From: Ephemerocybe angulata
Lineage: Eukaryota > Basidiomycota > Agaricomycetes > Agaricales > Psathyrellaceae
Reading direction: 5' to 3'
NCBI GenBank assembly: GCA_013368325.1
Contig: JAACJK010000058.1
Location: 620,001-684,000 of the forward strand
Length of the DNA: 64,000 bases
Position 1 is the first letter of the stretch. Each line of letters starts with the position of its first letter. This document shows, piece after piece, positions 36,858 to 47,452 of this stretch. A program made the translations under genes and the position numbers. Below the pieces are notes generated by a model. That model was given only the letters and a program-made list of their open reading frames with translations, did not search any database and was not told where the DNA came from.

Positions 36858-38341
36858 CAGTCGTTTGCATAATTCCGTGAATGTTTCGAACTTTTTCAAA
36901 ATTGTCACGTGCCGGTGACCCCAGCCAAATACAATAGATAAGATGAGATGAGGTTTGAAGACCTCTGCTCCTGGTTATGCCGGCCCCTGCCGGACAATAA
37001 GTCTTGGGCTTGAATCCCTGCCTAACCTGCCTTGGGAGAGGGAGTCTTCGACTTGATGGCGAGGGAAGGTCGTTTTGATGGGAAAGACATTGCTTTGATG
37101 GGGAGGAGGTTGCTTTGATGGCGCTAAATAGGGGCCCTTCGAAGTTCTGGGGCGGGGCGGCGCACCCCTTCACACCTGAGAACGTTGCAAGGTCCCGACA
37201 GCGCGACCTGCCCCCAGCCCCGGGATAGCACCATTCTCCCCCTCGGACGACACAGACATGCCGCTCGCTAGCTGCTTCCCATCACCGGAGCCCGCACTGG
37301 CAATGGGCCTTCCCTAGCGAGCCCTTGAGCGCTTTGGCTGATGAAGCCCCCCAATGCTGAAGGCTGTGACCTCTGGCATTTGAGCCCAGAGGTTATACAC
37401 ATGTTTGAGTCTATGGGCCGCCATGTATGATTTATGGCACGTCCTCATCGAGGCCAGCGCCCAGGAGCAGCCCATGCCTTTCTTGTGTGTTGCCTGGCAA
37501 GCTATACGTATACATTGCTATTACGCGACCATATATGGCTTCGTACAGAACGGCACATCTTCCTTTTTCGCGCAGCGCGGTACACCTTGTCAACGGTCTG
37601 CAGCGTGTCGCGGACGAGTTCCTTGCGCTCCCGCAACCCAGGCCCCCACCGTACCGGGGGTGACCCTTTAAGCTTCCTCTGGGTCGTATAATAAGGTAGA
37701 GTGACAAAGTATACGGACACGGGGAGGATGAGTACTGAGACTTGGTTGATGGAGAATGGCAATTTTAAGAGCTCGTCGATACCAGGCGCAGTGGTAAGAG
37801 ATCGAGTTGAGGGTTCTGCGCCATCAAGTACAAGTCGGAGCCATCAAATCGAAGTGCAGCTAGCTCAGAATCGAGTTGGGCCAGAATCAAGACCAGAATG
37901 CGGCCCAAATCAAGTCTAAATAATTTTGTCCGGTGCGGTCCTTCATACCTGGTACCGGTTTGCATCGATCTGAGCGGTGGTAAATCCTAATGAGACAATG
38001 GTGCACTTTGGGAGCCGGATTGAACGTGTGTTGAGGGGTCATGCACGGCATCGGGATAAAGGCGTGCGTGGAGCGGGCGGTTCGGCGGCGTCGGCCATGC
38101 CATCAATCGCAGTCGCTCTGGCACTGTCGCATGGCAATCGCATGGTAGACCTTTATCTTCAAATGTATCAGTGGGATTGACCCATATCTCTACCATGGAA
38201 GGCTATAAGACCATGATCTACAAGCCCCAAGGAAGAAAAGGCAAAGAATGGGCTATCTTATCGGTTTTGTTTGGTAGGGGTCACCGGCACGTGACAAATT
38301 TGAAAAAGTTCGAAACATTCACGGAATTATGCAAACGGCTG
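36858..38341. mobile_element. Non-autonomous TIR element with TA flanks (Tc1/mariner-like)
   Basis: Terminal inverted repeats of 65 bp (36858-36922 and 38277-38341) differ at only two positions. They begin CAGTCGTTTGCAT / CAGCCGTTTGCAT. Both ends are flanked by TA (36856-36857 and 38342-38343), the target duplication expected of the Tc1/mariner group. The 1.35-kb interior has only short open frames and no transposase, so it would depend on an enzyme encoded elsewhere. A short run of degenerate GCTTTGATGG repeats lies at about 37070-37120. Confidence 0.8.
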
Positions 38342-38834
38342 TAGACACTAAACCTTCATGAGCTTAAAATGAACTCATGTGCAGCCGTCGAGGGAAGCTG
38401 GCGGTGAAGTGGGTTCGTAGAGCATAAATAGCTTAATGAGTGCCTCGTGCTCAGGGCATGCCGCTCGGAATACCCCCGGGTGCTTTACTTATGTGAACCT
38501 ATGAAGTAATGGCTGGTAATGGAAGTGCGAACGGACTTAAGCGCTGTTGTCCATTTGGGTGAGTCTGCGCTGTGGTTGGGCAGATTGAGTTAGAGTGTGG
38601 TAAGATGAAGTGGCGTGGTACTAGCTGGGTTGGTCGTATGACCCTGTGCCACATGGCCTCCGATCTGTGATGAGACCTCTCCTTGTTTTAATAATACTTA
38701 GGAATTGGAGCCCAGCTTGTGGTAAGGTCCTCGCCCAGTCACAGGATTTCAGTGAAGACATCACTTTGTCTCGTTAGCGTGAAATCAGGAGTTGTGTTAT
38801 CACCATTCTGTCCTGCTGCTGACACCTTCAAAGG

Positions 38835-39190
38835 AGGACCCCGGTTTATGCCCCTTAGAGGGTAGATGTCAATCCGGACAAAAATCGCCGCCGTAGGCGG
38901 CGGAGCCTAGATGCCAATCCGGACAAAATGGGGGCCAAACGCGCAAAATGCTGGATGCCAATCCGGACAAATGGAGCCTGATTTTGGCAACCTGAGCGGA
39001 ATTTTGGCGCGCCTGAAGCGCGCCGACGAAAAATAGGGCGAAAATTGCCTAAAAAGGCAATATTTCGACCTTTCGAGGGCGCTAGGCTGGGTGCCAATCC
39101 GGACAAAATCAGGCCTTTTGGAAAACCACAATCCGGACAACGGAGGCCCAAAACCGGATCTAGCCTAGTCACTGTATAAACCGGGGTCCT
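38835..39190. mobile_element. 356-bp MITE with 8-bp target duplication
   Basis: Terminal repeats AGGACCCCGGTTTAT (38835-38849, inverted at 39176-39190) are flanked on both sides by the direct repeat TTCAAAGG (38827-38834 and 39191-39198). The interior holds five copies of CAATCCGGACAA and GC-rich short palindromes, and no coding capacity. The 8-bp duplication fits hAT or the fungal KDZ (Zisupton-like) groups. It lies about 800 bp before copy 7. Confidence 0.85.
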
Positions 39191-39198
39191 TTCAAAGG

Positions 39199-39992
39199 GC
39201 TCTTCTACAACTTCCTTTTGCTTGCTCTATGATGACGCAGCACGCTTGCTTGAGCGCGTCGGGGCGCTTAAAATTCGATGGTGAACATGGAATGTCAATG
39301 ATCTGACCTGACGGCATCACTTCGGGTGAGCAGGGGTGAGCGCACTAGATCTGCAAGGGGGCTTACATATGTGTTCTTTGCTAAGTGGTGGTTTACCGTT
39401 TTTGGCGGTGTTAAACGCGGTGTCCAACGCTGGATTTTGGTTACCGATCCCATGGAGGAGGTGTCCAAGAGGTGTCGCGACGAGGACGAGAGGAGCATTT
39501 TGACCTCGCTTCGTGACATCATTTTCCGGACATTCAATGAAAGCTCTGTAACTACCAAAATGATACGGCCTTTGGTCACCATGAGCTCTTGGTTGCATCC
39601 CCCAGCTCGGTATCTAAAATCTAATCTAATCTAAGAGAGATGAAGTCCCTGCAGTTTGGAGTACAAGATATCGATATAAATCTGCCCGTAGCAAAGCACC
39701 AAGAAATATGAGTTTCCCGAGGTCCAAATTATCTTGGTTCGCCTTTGGGTTCCAACCAGTCCTGTGGATGGGCGGGCGCTTTGTTACTGGCGCTTGCCAA
39801 GCGCGAGCGTGACAAACTGACAGTCACGTCACATAATGAGATTCATGTAACGCCGCACGCGACGCGCCCGAAATTCGTCGCGTCAAGCTTCGCCACGTCC
39901 CAACTCCAACATTCACCATTCCCTCCAGTTTTTTCCTCACACCATACCTTCAACATCGAACCTGATTTACGGGGAGAACCACAGGTACGAGA
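39199..39992. other. Intergenic stretch upstream of copy 7
   Basis: No supported gene; short open frames only. It should contain the copy 7 promoter, but no clear TATA box was found near the start codon. Confidence 0.45.
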
Positions 39993-42900
39993 ATGGCCTC
40001 TGCTAGCTTGACCGTAGGTTTTCATGACCCTTTTTTCGAACAATGCTGACGACTGAGACCATACTTATCAGGATGAGCTGGGCAAGGCTTTTACGGACAA
40101 CTTTGAGTTCAAGGGCGACTACCACCACTTTTCCACCGAGTCTAAGGCACCAAATCCCGGCCTCACGATCAAGGGTGTTGGTCTGGTCGGCTTACCACTC
40201 GGTGAACAGGACGCCAAAGCCATCGCGTCCTTGCAACCTGCAGTCACTGGAACAGCGCTCAAGCGGGGTCAGGCGTCCTCCTCATCTTCTTCAGTTAAGC
40301 CGGGCGTAGTTATTGTGGATGGAACGAAAGTATCGTTCAATAACCCACACTGGGCCGGCTTTGTCGACGACCTGGCGACGAAAACTGTTTGGAAAACGTT
40401 GGTAGTCGACGAGTACACGTCGAAGCCGCGCTGCGAGTTGGTGAAGCTTTCTCTGCACCAGCCAGGAGCATCGTGAGTGTCTCCTACATATTTGACTTTA
40501 CTTATCTCTGAAGCACCTCGAATCCCCTAGGTCTCCAGCGGTCCAAGAGTGCGTTAGTTTTCCCCTCGTTAAAACCCCAAACTCACAACTAGTCACAGAA
40601 GCCCGAAGGCCGATGGAGCCTTCGCAACCATAGTCATCGTCCTTCCATCCGAATGTCAAGGCGGTCAAGTCCACGTTTCCACCGGGAAAGGCCGTACCCC
40701 AACCATCCTCGACACATCCAAGAACGCAGCCTTCACCACCTCCATCATCGCGTTGTACAACGCGCTCTTCACATCGGTCCAGCCAGTCACCTCCGGCTAC
40801 CGACTCGCCCTCACATACAGCCTCATCCACACGTCTCCCAATATCCCAAAGCCCGGCATACCCACCGCACAAACGATCGACCGTGCCTTCCGTTCGGTTC
40901 TGCAGAAGTGGAAGGACGGAAAGTACACAGGGGAGTCGAAGCCGCGCGTCCCGCTCATGGCATACGTTCTTCGCGGACGCGACACTGAGCCAAGCCGGGG
41001 CATGGAGGGTCTTAGCGCGAGAGATGCACATATCGTTAAGTTCGTTCTGCCTATCGCGAAGAGCCTTGGGTTCTCTGTCCTCATCGCGAGCCTGAAGAAG
41101 AAGATCGTCGGTATTCCACACAAGGATCACTTCGCCTACCACTGCATCCCAAGCCATAAACGCAGCAGGTATGGACTCGACGACGACTTATTTGGGTTTG
41201 GCCGGGGATTGGGACTGGACGCGGATGAAGATGACTACATGTACGATGCTGAGATGCGGGAGAGTTATTGGCACGGGGACTATGATACCCCCGACATGGG
41301 CGAAATCGAGTCCGAGGAGCAGGTGCTGAGCGAGGTGACAAGTTTGGAGGGGGGGAAGATGTCGGTTAAGTTGACCGAGTTCCACATTGACGAAGACAAC
41401 CTTGTTCCCCAGGACGCGTTTAAGGATGCCTATCCTGATGGGGAAAGCTTTGACAGAGATAATGGGGAGGTCAAGCTGAGTGAGTGCATCGATACTTTGG
41501 TGATTAGGTTCCATTGTACCAACTAACGACTTCATGTAGAATATCGGAGCAATGCACTTGTTCTGTACCGACCGGAGGACGAGACAGAGGTGATCCTCGC
41601 CGTAAAGGGACCATACTGGTTCTTGAAGCAGCTGGAGATAGCGAGCAAGCCGACCGCGCGTGCCAACGCTGTGGTCTCTGCTACGCTGCAGAGGCTCGAG
41701 GGCAAAGGCACGAGAGGGAATGGATGGTACCCGGAGCCCGACGAAGGATCCACCGCAATAACTCTCCTCAACCATGCTGCCGCATGGAAGCAGCACGCGC
41801 TCTGGAATAAAGCAATCCCACACTGTAAAGGTGTACCTATAGCAGATATCACTGCGGCGGTTGCGAACGCTGCCAAGGTGTTTAAATTGGATTTACTGAA
41901 AGATGGGTCCGTCTCAAGTATCTTCTTGCTTTCGACCATTACTGATTTTCTTTCCTTCTATCTAGCCTTCTATCCTTGATAAAGGATACCAAGGAGCTCA
42001 ACCGACGTTTTGAACTTGTAAAGGCCATCTCGTCCAACGACCCCAAGGGCTCCAGTCGTGGCTGGCTTGAGGAGCTCACTCAAGACGCACTTTCTTCGTG
42101 TACAAACCCGACCGTGGCGGATGTCCCCTCTCTCGTATCCGTCGCGCAGACTAGGGGACCCGCTGCCATCCTTTCGTAAGTTTAGTTTCTCGCCTTTCTT
42201 TTCTCACCACTAATATCGTTCGAAAAGATTGATCCCTAAGATCGAGAAAACGGGTACCTACGCCGTTCTCATTGCCCTAGCGAAGGGCCTGCACGAGCTT
42301 CGACAATCCTCGAGCACCGCTTCCCAAGTGAAAGGTGAGCTGGGAACTGCGGTTCGGCAGTGCTTCTCCGCTGCGATACCTCAGTGGGAGGAAGGCCTTT
42401 ATGCCCCCTACTGGAATCGGAACCCGACAGGCGAGACCGACAAAACAAAACGTATCTGCGAAATCGTCGATTTATGCTACATAATTGGCGACCTCCAGCC
42501 CTGCATTGATCTACTCAACTCTCTCCTGCAATTCGAACCTAACGTCGATGTCACCAAGCGACTCACCGAGATCCATACCCCCCTCATACCTCATCTCAGA
42601 TCGACTCTTGCGAAACTCGGGAAGCCGGTCAACTCCGAGCCGTTTGCTTCCTTCTATCGGCACACCATCTCTCTATACCTCTCTCGCGTCCTCCGCACCA
42701 AACCTGAAATACCCTCCCTCCCCTCCAAGCCCATGGGGTGCGGACAATGCGCCGATTGCACTCAGCTCGACAAGTTCCTCCGGGACACCACTTCCTCCTC
42801 AACGTGCTTCAAGACAACTCAACCTCGCCGAACACACGTAGAAGCTCAGATCCGCAAGGAAAAGGCGTACCTTGCGAACTATGTTACGACGGAGACGGTG

Positions 42901-43233
42901 AAGAGTGGATCCCCACATTCACTTTTTGTGCGTAAGCGCCCGGAGGTGATGACGGCGCTTAAGTGGGGTGATGCAAAGGCGGCTGCGCAGGCGTTTGTAA
43001 AGGGTGTGTGCGCGGATGAGAGGGCGCTGAGAGAGTTGATGGGGGCGAGATATGATGATGTGGTGAAGGCGATAGAGGGGGCGAAGCCGTTTGCGGTCGG
43101 CGAGCTGGTAATTTCTGGTGATTTCTCTGCCAGCGTAGGTGCGAATAGCGCTATGGAAGTTGTCTCGTCAGTTCCTGTCGTGAACAACGCCGGGGGAGCG
43201 GGTGGTGGGGGCACGAAGCGAAAGCGCAAGTAG
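39993..43233 (+). CDS. Array copy 7, pseudo-oxygenase (iron ligands lost)
   Basis: Seven exons (39993-40013, 40072-40472, 40531-40548, 40599-41479, 41540-41906, 41966-42175, 42228-43233) give 967 residues in one frame. The 18-nt exon that encodes HQD in active copies here encodes SPAVQ, and the split codon becomes Glu, so H-x-D is V-x-E. The distal histidine is Thr (LFTSVQPVTSGYR). The fold-like segments around them (GGQVHVS, SGYRLALTYSLI) are well kept. The C-terminal half has one helical module, a GCGQCADCTQ cluster and a KRKRK end. No stop or frameshift is present, so this looks like a maintained pseudo-enzyme. It stands tail-to-tail with copy 8, 244 bp apart. Confidence 0.85.
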
Positions 43234-43477
43234 CCGACATATACTTCTTGTTTCCCTTATCTATAAACACATACCTAGACAGACGCGTTAATGTCCGGTT
43301 ACGATACCTTCCTTTCATCTACCCTTATGTATTTGAAAGCTTGAAACAGATCTAATTAGTTGAAATTCAATTTCGAAAAGTACATCGTATGATATATGAA
43401 TGCAAGATTAACAAAAAATATGGTATCCGTGTTCCCTATCTATAATCCAGGGCGCGTCAAAGATAGACTCGGGCCTT

Positions 43478-46400
43478 CTATTTACGCCTTCGTTTCTTTC
43501 CACCCGTACCCGAGCTGGAAGTGTTAGGACGCTTCACACCCCGAGTTGATGGTTCGGAGTCTTCAGTCGCTGGAACTATCGCTGGAGTTACAACCGGCAC
43601 ATAATCGATGGTAACATCGCCCGCCACAAATGCCTTGCTGCCCTCGATCGCCATCAAGAGGTCCGGATACCTTACACCCATCAGCGCTTCGAGTTCTGCA
43701 TCGTCGGGACATACAGCCTTCAAGAACTGCTCTGCGCCAGACTTCGCGTCCTGCCACTTTAGCCCCGCGACAACGTCTGGGCGCCTACGCACCACGAGAG
43801 AATGCGGTTTGGTGTAGTTCCGCGTTTCCGTCGTAAGGTAATTCGCAAACGATGTCTTCGACTTCTTGATTTGAGACTCAATGTGGGTTCGCCGAGCCTG
43901 TGGTAACTGGAACTTTACTTCAGTTTTGGTACCCTGAAGAAAGACTCGGAGTTGAAGGCATTCGTAGCACCCGCACCCAACGTCAGGTGCAGGGACAGGC
44001 GGCAGTTCGACTTTGGGACCCAACGCGCGCTCGAGATAGACGGCAATCGTATTCCGACAGAAAGACGCGAAGGGATCGGAGGTGGACGACTGGCCAAGCT
44101 CGGTAAGCTTAGTTTTGAGGTGATGGATGGCTGGCGCATGGACATCCTGCATTCTACTTGCCACAAAGACCCCTGAAGAGTCGAATTGGAGGAGGGAGTT
44201 GAGGAGGTCAACATATGGCTTGAGGTCGCCGACCGTATGACAAATCTCGACGATTTCGCAGATGCGTCCAGCTTTAGGGTGCGATTCCAACGCTGTGGTG
44301 TCGTACAACCCGTCCTCCCACTGTGGTATAGCGGAGGCAAGGCACTGGTTAATGAGATCCCCAAGCGCCGCCTTCTCCGAAGCAGAGGTGCCGGAAGTGT
44401 GTCGAAGCTCTTGAAGTTTCTTTACAAGGGTAGTCAAAACGACGAATGTTCCCTCCTTTTCTATCTTGGGAAGAAGTCTGCGTAAAATAGATAAAACAGG
44501 TTACGCAGTGAATCATGAGCGAGTAGAAAAGGACTTACGCTAGTAGGGTGCCGGCTCCCTTCGACTGGGCTATGGAAACAAGAGCCGGAACATCAGCAAC
44601 TGTCGGTTTCGTACACGTATCCAACGATGCCTGTGCTAGGTCGCCTAAAGCCGCCCGGATAGTTCCCTTCACATCCTTCGACGAGATAACCTTGATCAAC
44701 TCAAAGCGTCGCCCGAGTTCTTCGGTAGACTTGACGAGTGCTACCAGACTGATGGGGAATCAACACATATGCCTACATGAGAGCTAAATCGAAAAGACGA
44801 ACCTATCTTTAATCAAAGCAAAATTACCGAAGGCTTTAAGAGCGACGCCCAAAGACGCGCCAATCGCCTCAGGAGAAGCAGTCTTGCAGAGGAAGATCAC
44901 TTTATTCCAAAGGTCGTGTTGCTTCCAGTCCGACGCATGGTCGAGGAGGGACACAGCAGTCTCTGCGTCACTAGGCTCTCCAGGGTACTCCGACTCTCTC
45001 GATTTCGAGAATGCTGAACCGCGCTCGAGCCTTTGAAGTGCAGCCTGAACGATAGCGCTTGCTCGTGGGGTTGGCTCACGAGTAATTTCCATCTGTTGTA
45101 CGGCCCAGTACGGCCCTTTCGCGGCAAGGATGACATCGGTTTCGTCTTCCGTTCTGTATAAGATGAGAAGAGCTCGATTGTAGACTGGTAGGGGCCAATC
45201 GTTCAGTTGATGCACCATGATGTCTCCGGAACAAGAAGGAGAGGCGTACCATTTGTAACTTCATAGTTCTCCCTCAAGAACGAATCTTCATCCGGCGGGG
45301 AGCCCTTAAACGCGCCCTCCGGCACAATGTTATCCGCGTCGATAGTGAACGTCCCCAAGTCTGGGAGCTCTCTCCCATCAATAGCAGTCATCTTCTCCAA
45401 TTCTCGCTCTTCGAAATCCACATATCCAAGAGGGGGAGTAGGATAGGTTCCCTTCCAATAGTCCGGCTTTCCAGAGCCATATCTCTCAACACGCTCACGT
45501 CCGTACGTGCACTCTCGGCGTCTGTTGCTCGGCATGCACATATACGTCCAATGCTCCGAGTCCGGGTCGCCTTTCAACGTGTGCTTCAGATGTGCCACGC
45601 GCATCGAGAACCCGAGGTCCTTCGCGATAGGATGTAGACTCTTGGCTACTGTCGCAGCCTTCCCCGTGAGGCCATCGAGACCTCGGCTTGGGTCAGCGCA
45701 CTCGGCCTTATCGACCACATACGCCATGAGTGGGATCTTCGGCAGTGTCGATTTGTACTCCCCGTCCTTCCAATTCTGGAGGACGCGGCGGAAAGCAAGG
45801 TCGATGCTCTGCCCGGTGGGCAAAGCACGGATGGGGACATCTCGAGAAGTTTCGACGAGGTAATAGGTGAGGGCAAGCCGGTAGCCAGATGTGACAGGTT
45901 GGATGGAAGGAACGATGCCATCGTACCAAGCAAGAATGGAGGTGGTATAAGAAGCGTCCTTCGACGTGTCGAGGACGGTTGGAAGCTGGTCGTTGCCGGC
46001 AGACAGGTGGACTTGACCGCCTTGGTACACGGATGGAAGCACGATAACGACAGTTGCAAATGTTCGCTCGGGCTTCGGCGTTCTGTAAAGAAGCGTCAGG
46101 GTAACAAACACGTATGCTCGAGGGTGGATACCGACACAGGAGGTACAGACGAACTAAAATCGAGTTAGATATGTAGCTCCCTACCTGAGGGCCAATGTGA
46201 GACTCACTGGGTAAACGATCGGTATAAGGAAACATGAGCCAATTCACAACGAGGATCGGATCTGTAGTGAGAAGCCCCTAATGACTTCGACACGGTTTTT
46301 GCCAGTTCATCGAGGAAAGAGCCCCAAAGCGGGTTGGTACACGAGATTTTCGAGGCATCCCAGCTTGTTGGATTTTGGGGCGGGGGCATGACGATACTTT

Positions 46401-46690
46401 GGCCCTTCTGATACGAAGGTGGCGCCTGCGTCCAAGCAATGCTTTTGCCTGCGCGTTCGCTCAGAGGCAGTCCAACGAGCCCATTGACACCGTCGATCCT
46501 GAGCCCTGGGTTTGGAGCGTTTGTGTCCGTGGAGAAGTGGTGAAGGCTCCCCTGGAACTCGAAGTTGTCCTTGAATGCCTTGCCCAGGTCTCTCTGACGA
46601 GCATTGAAGCGAGGATGTCAGTACACTCGAAATTTTGACCCTATACCATGGAATAGCGCTCACTTTCAGCGTTCCGGAGCTTGAAGCCAT
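43478..46690 (-). CDS. Array copy 8, pseudo-oxygenase (iron ligands lost)
   Basis: Seven exons on the minus strand (46690-46664, 46593-46208, 46153-46136, 46082-45250, 45184-44803, 44748-44539, 44477-43478) give 951 residues. The microexon encodes SSVPP with Val at the split codon, so the H-x-D motif is P-x-V. The distal ligand is Pro (IVPSIQPVTSGYR). SGYRLALTYYL, one helical module, GCGCYECLQ and a basic KKRRRK end are kept. The microexon donor (GTCGGT) is weaker than in other copies. The exon plan is the same as in copies 7 and 9. A MITE sits 115 bp before the start codon, inside the likely promoter. Confidence 0.83.
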
Positions 46691-46804
46691 GTTTAGGAGT
46701 GCAGTATCCCGTACTCCCTAGGTTGTGGAGATTCAAGGACCCTTGAGCTCAACGTGAATGTGGTGGTAGCAAAAGACAATTCAACTCGGACGCGTTGACG
46801 GGCC

Positions 46805-47258
46805 AGGACCCCCATATATCCCTAGGTAGGTCCGATCTTTATGTGCCGAAATATGGCACCGAAAAACCGGAATGTCGTATCTTTATGAGTACAAAAAGGC
46901 CAAAAATTGGGGGTATGTCCGATCTTTTATGTGTCAGGCTCGACCCCGTCGCCAGCAATGTCCGATCTTTATGTGCCGAAATCGACCCCTTCGTAGCCAC
47001 CAGAGGAGTACTTTACCGCTATTTTGGGGTTTGGTGAGGCCCAGCAAGGCTGAACCACGGTCAAGGCCAAAAATCCTGAGAAAACCCTCATTTTGAGCAA
47101 CCGTCTGGAGCGAGGTCCGATCTTTTATGCGTACGAATTGGCCGAAAAAATGGAGGTTCCGATCTTTATGCGCACGGAAATGAGCGAAATTGGGCCGCCG
47201 AAAACGGCGCAAACGGGCCATTTCAGATCGAACCTATATAGGGATATATGGGGGTCCT
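46805..47258. mobile_element. 454-bp MITE with 8-bp target duplication, related in plan to 38835-39190
   Basis: The perfect 20-bp terminal repeats AGGACCCCCATATATCCCTA (46805-46824, inverted at 47239-47258) are flanked by the direct repeat GACGGGCC (46797-46804 and 47259-47266). The interior has six spaced copies of a TCCGATCTTTATG-like motif in one orientation and no coding capacity. The first eight bases (AGGACCCC) and the 8-bp duplication are shared with the other MITE. It lies between copy 8 and copy 9. Confidence 0.88.
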
Positions 47259-47452
47259 GACGGGCCATTATAGTGGGTCACGCCGTGACGTGACTGTCTT
47301 TCGTTGTCACGCTGGGCTAAGCGCCCGCGCTTTGAACAAGGTCCCCAGGTGCCACGCGCCCAGCATGAACAGACTCTTGTGAGGGAACGCTGGAAGTGAT
47401 GACTGAGTGATGATAAGGTGTTCATACATTTTAAGTAACTACCAAAGATCGT

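Noticed and set aside
38867..39140. CRISPR-like array of CAATCCGGACAA repeats
   Set aside because: Eukaryotic context, irregular spacing, and clear terminal inverted repeats with an 8-bp target duplication show a transposable element.
46831..47175. Satellite or riboswitch-like repeat of TCCGATCTTTATG
   Set aside because: The repeats lie inside a bounded MITE with target duplications; no tandem period.
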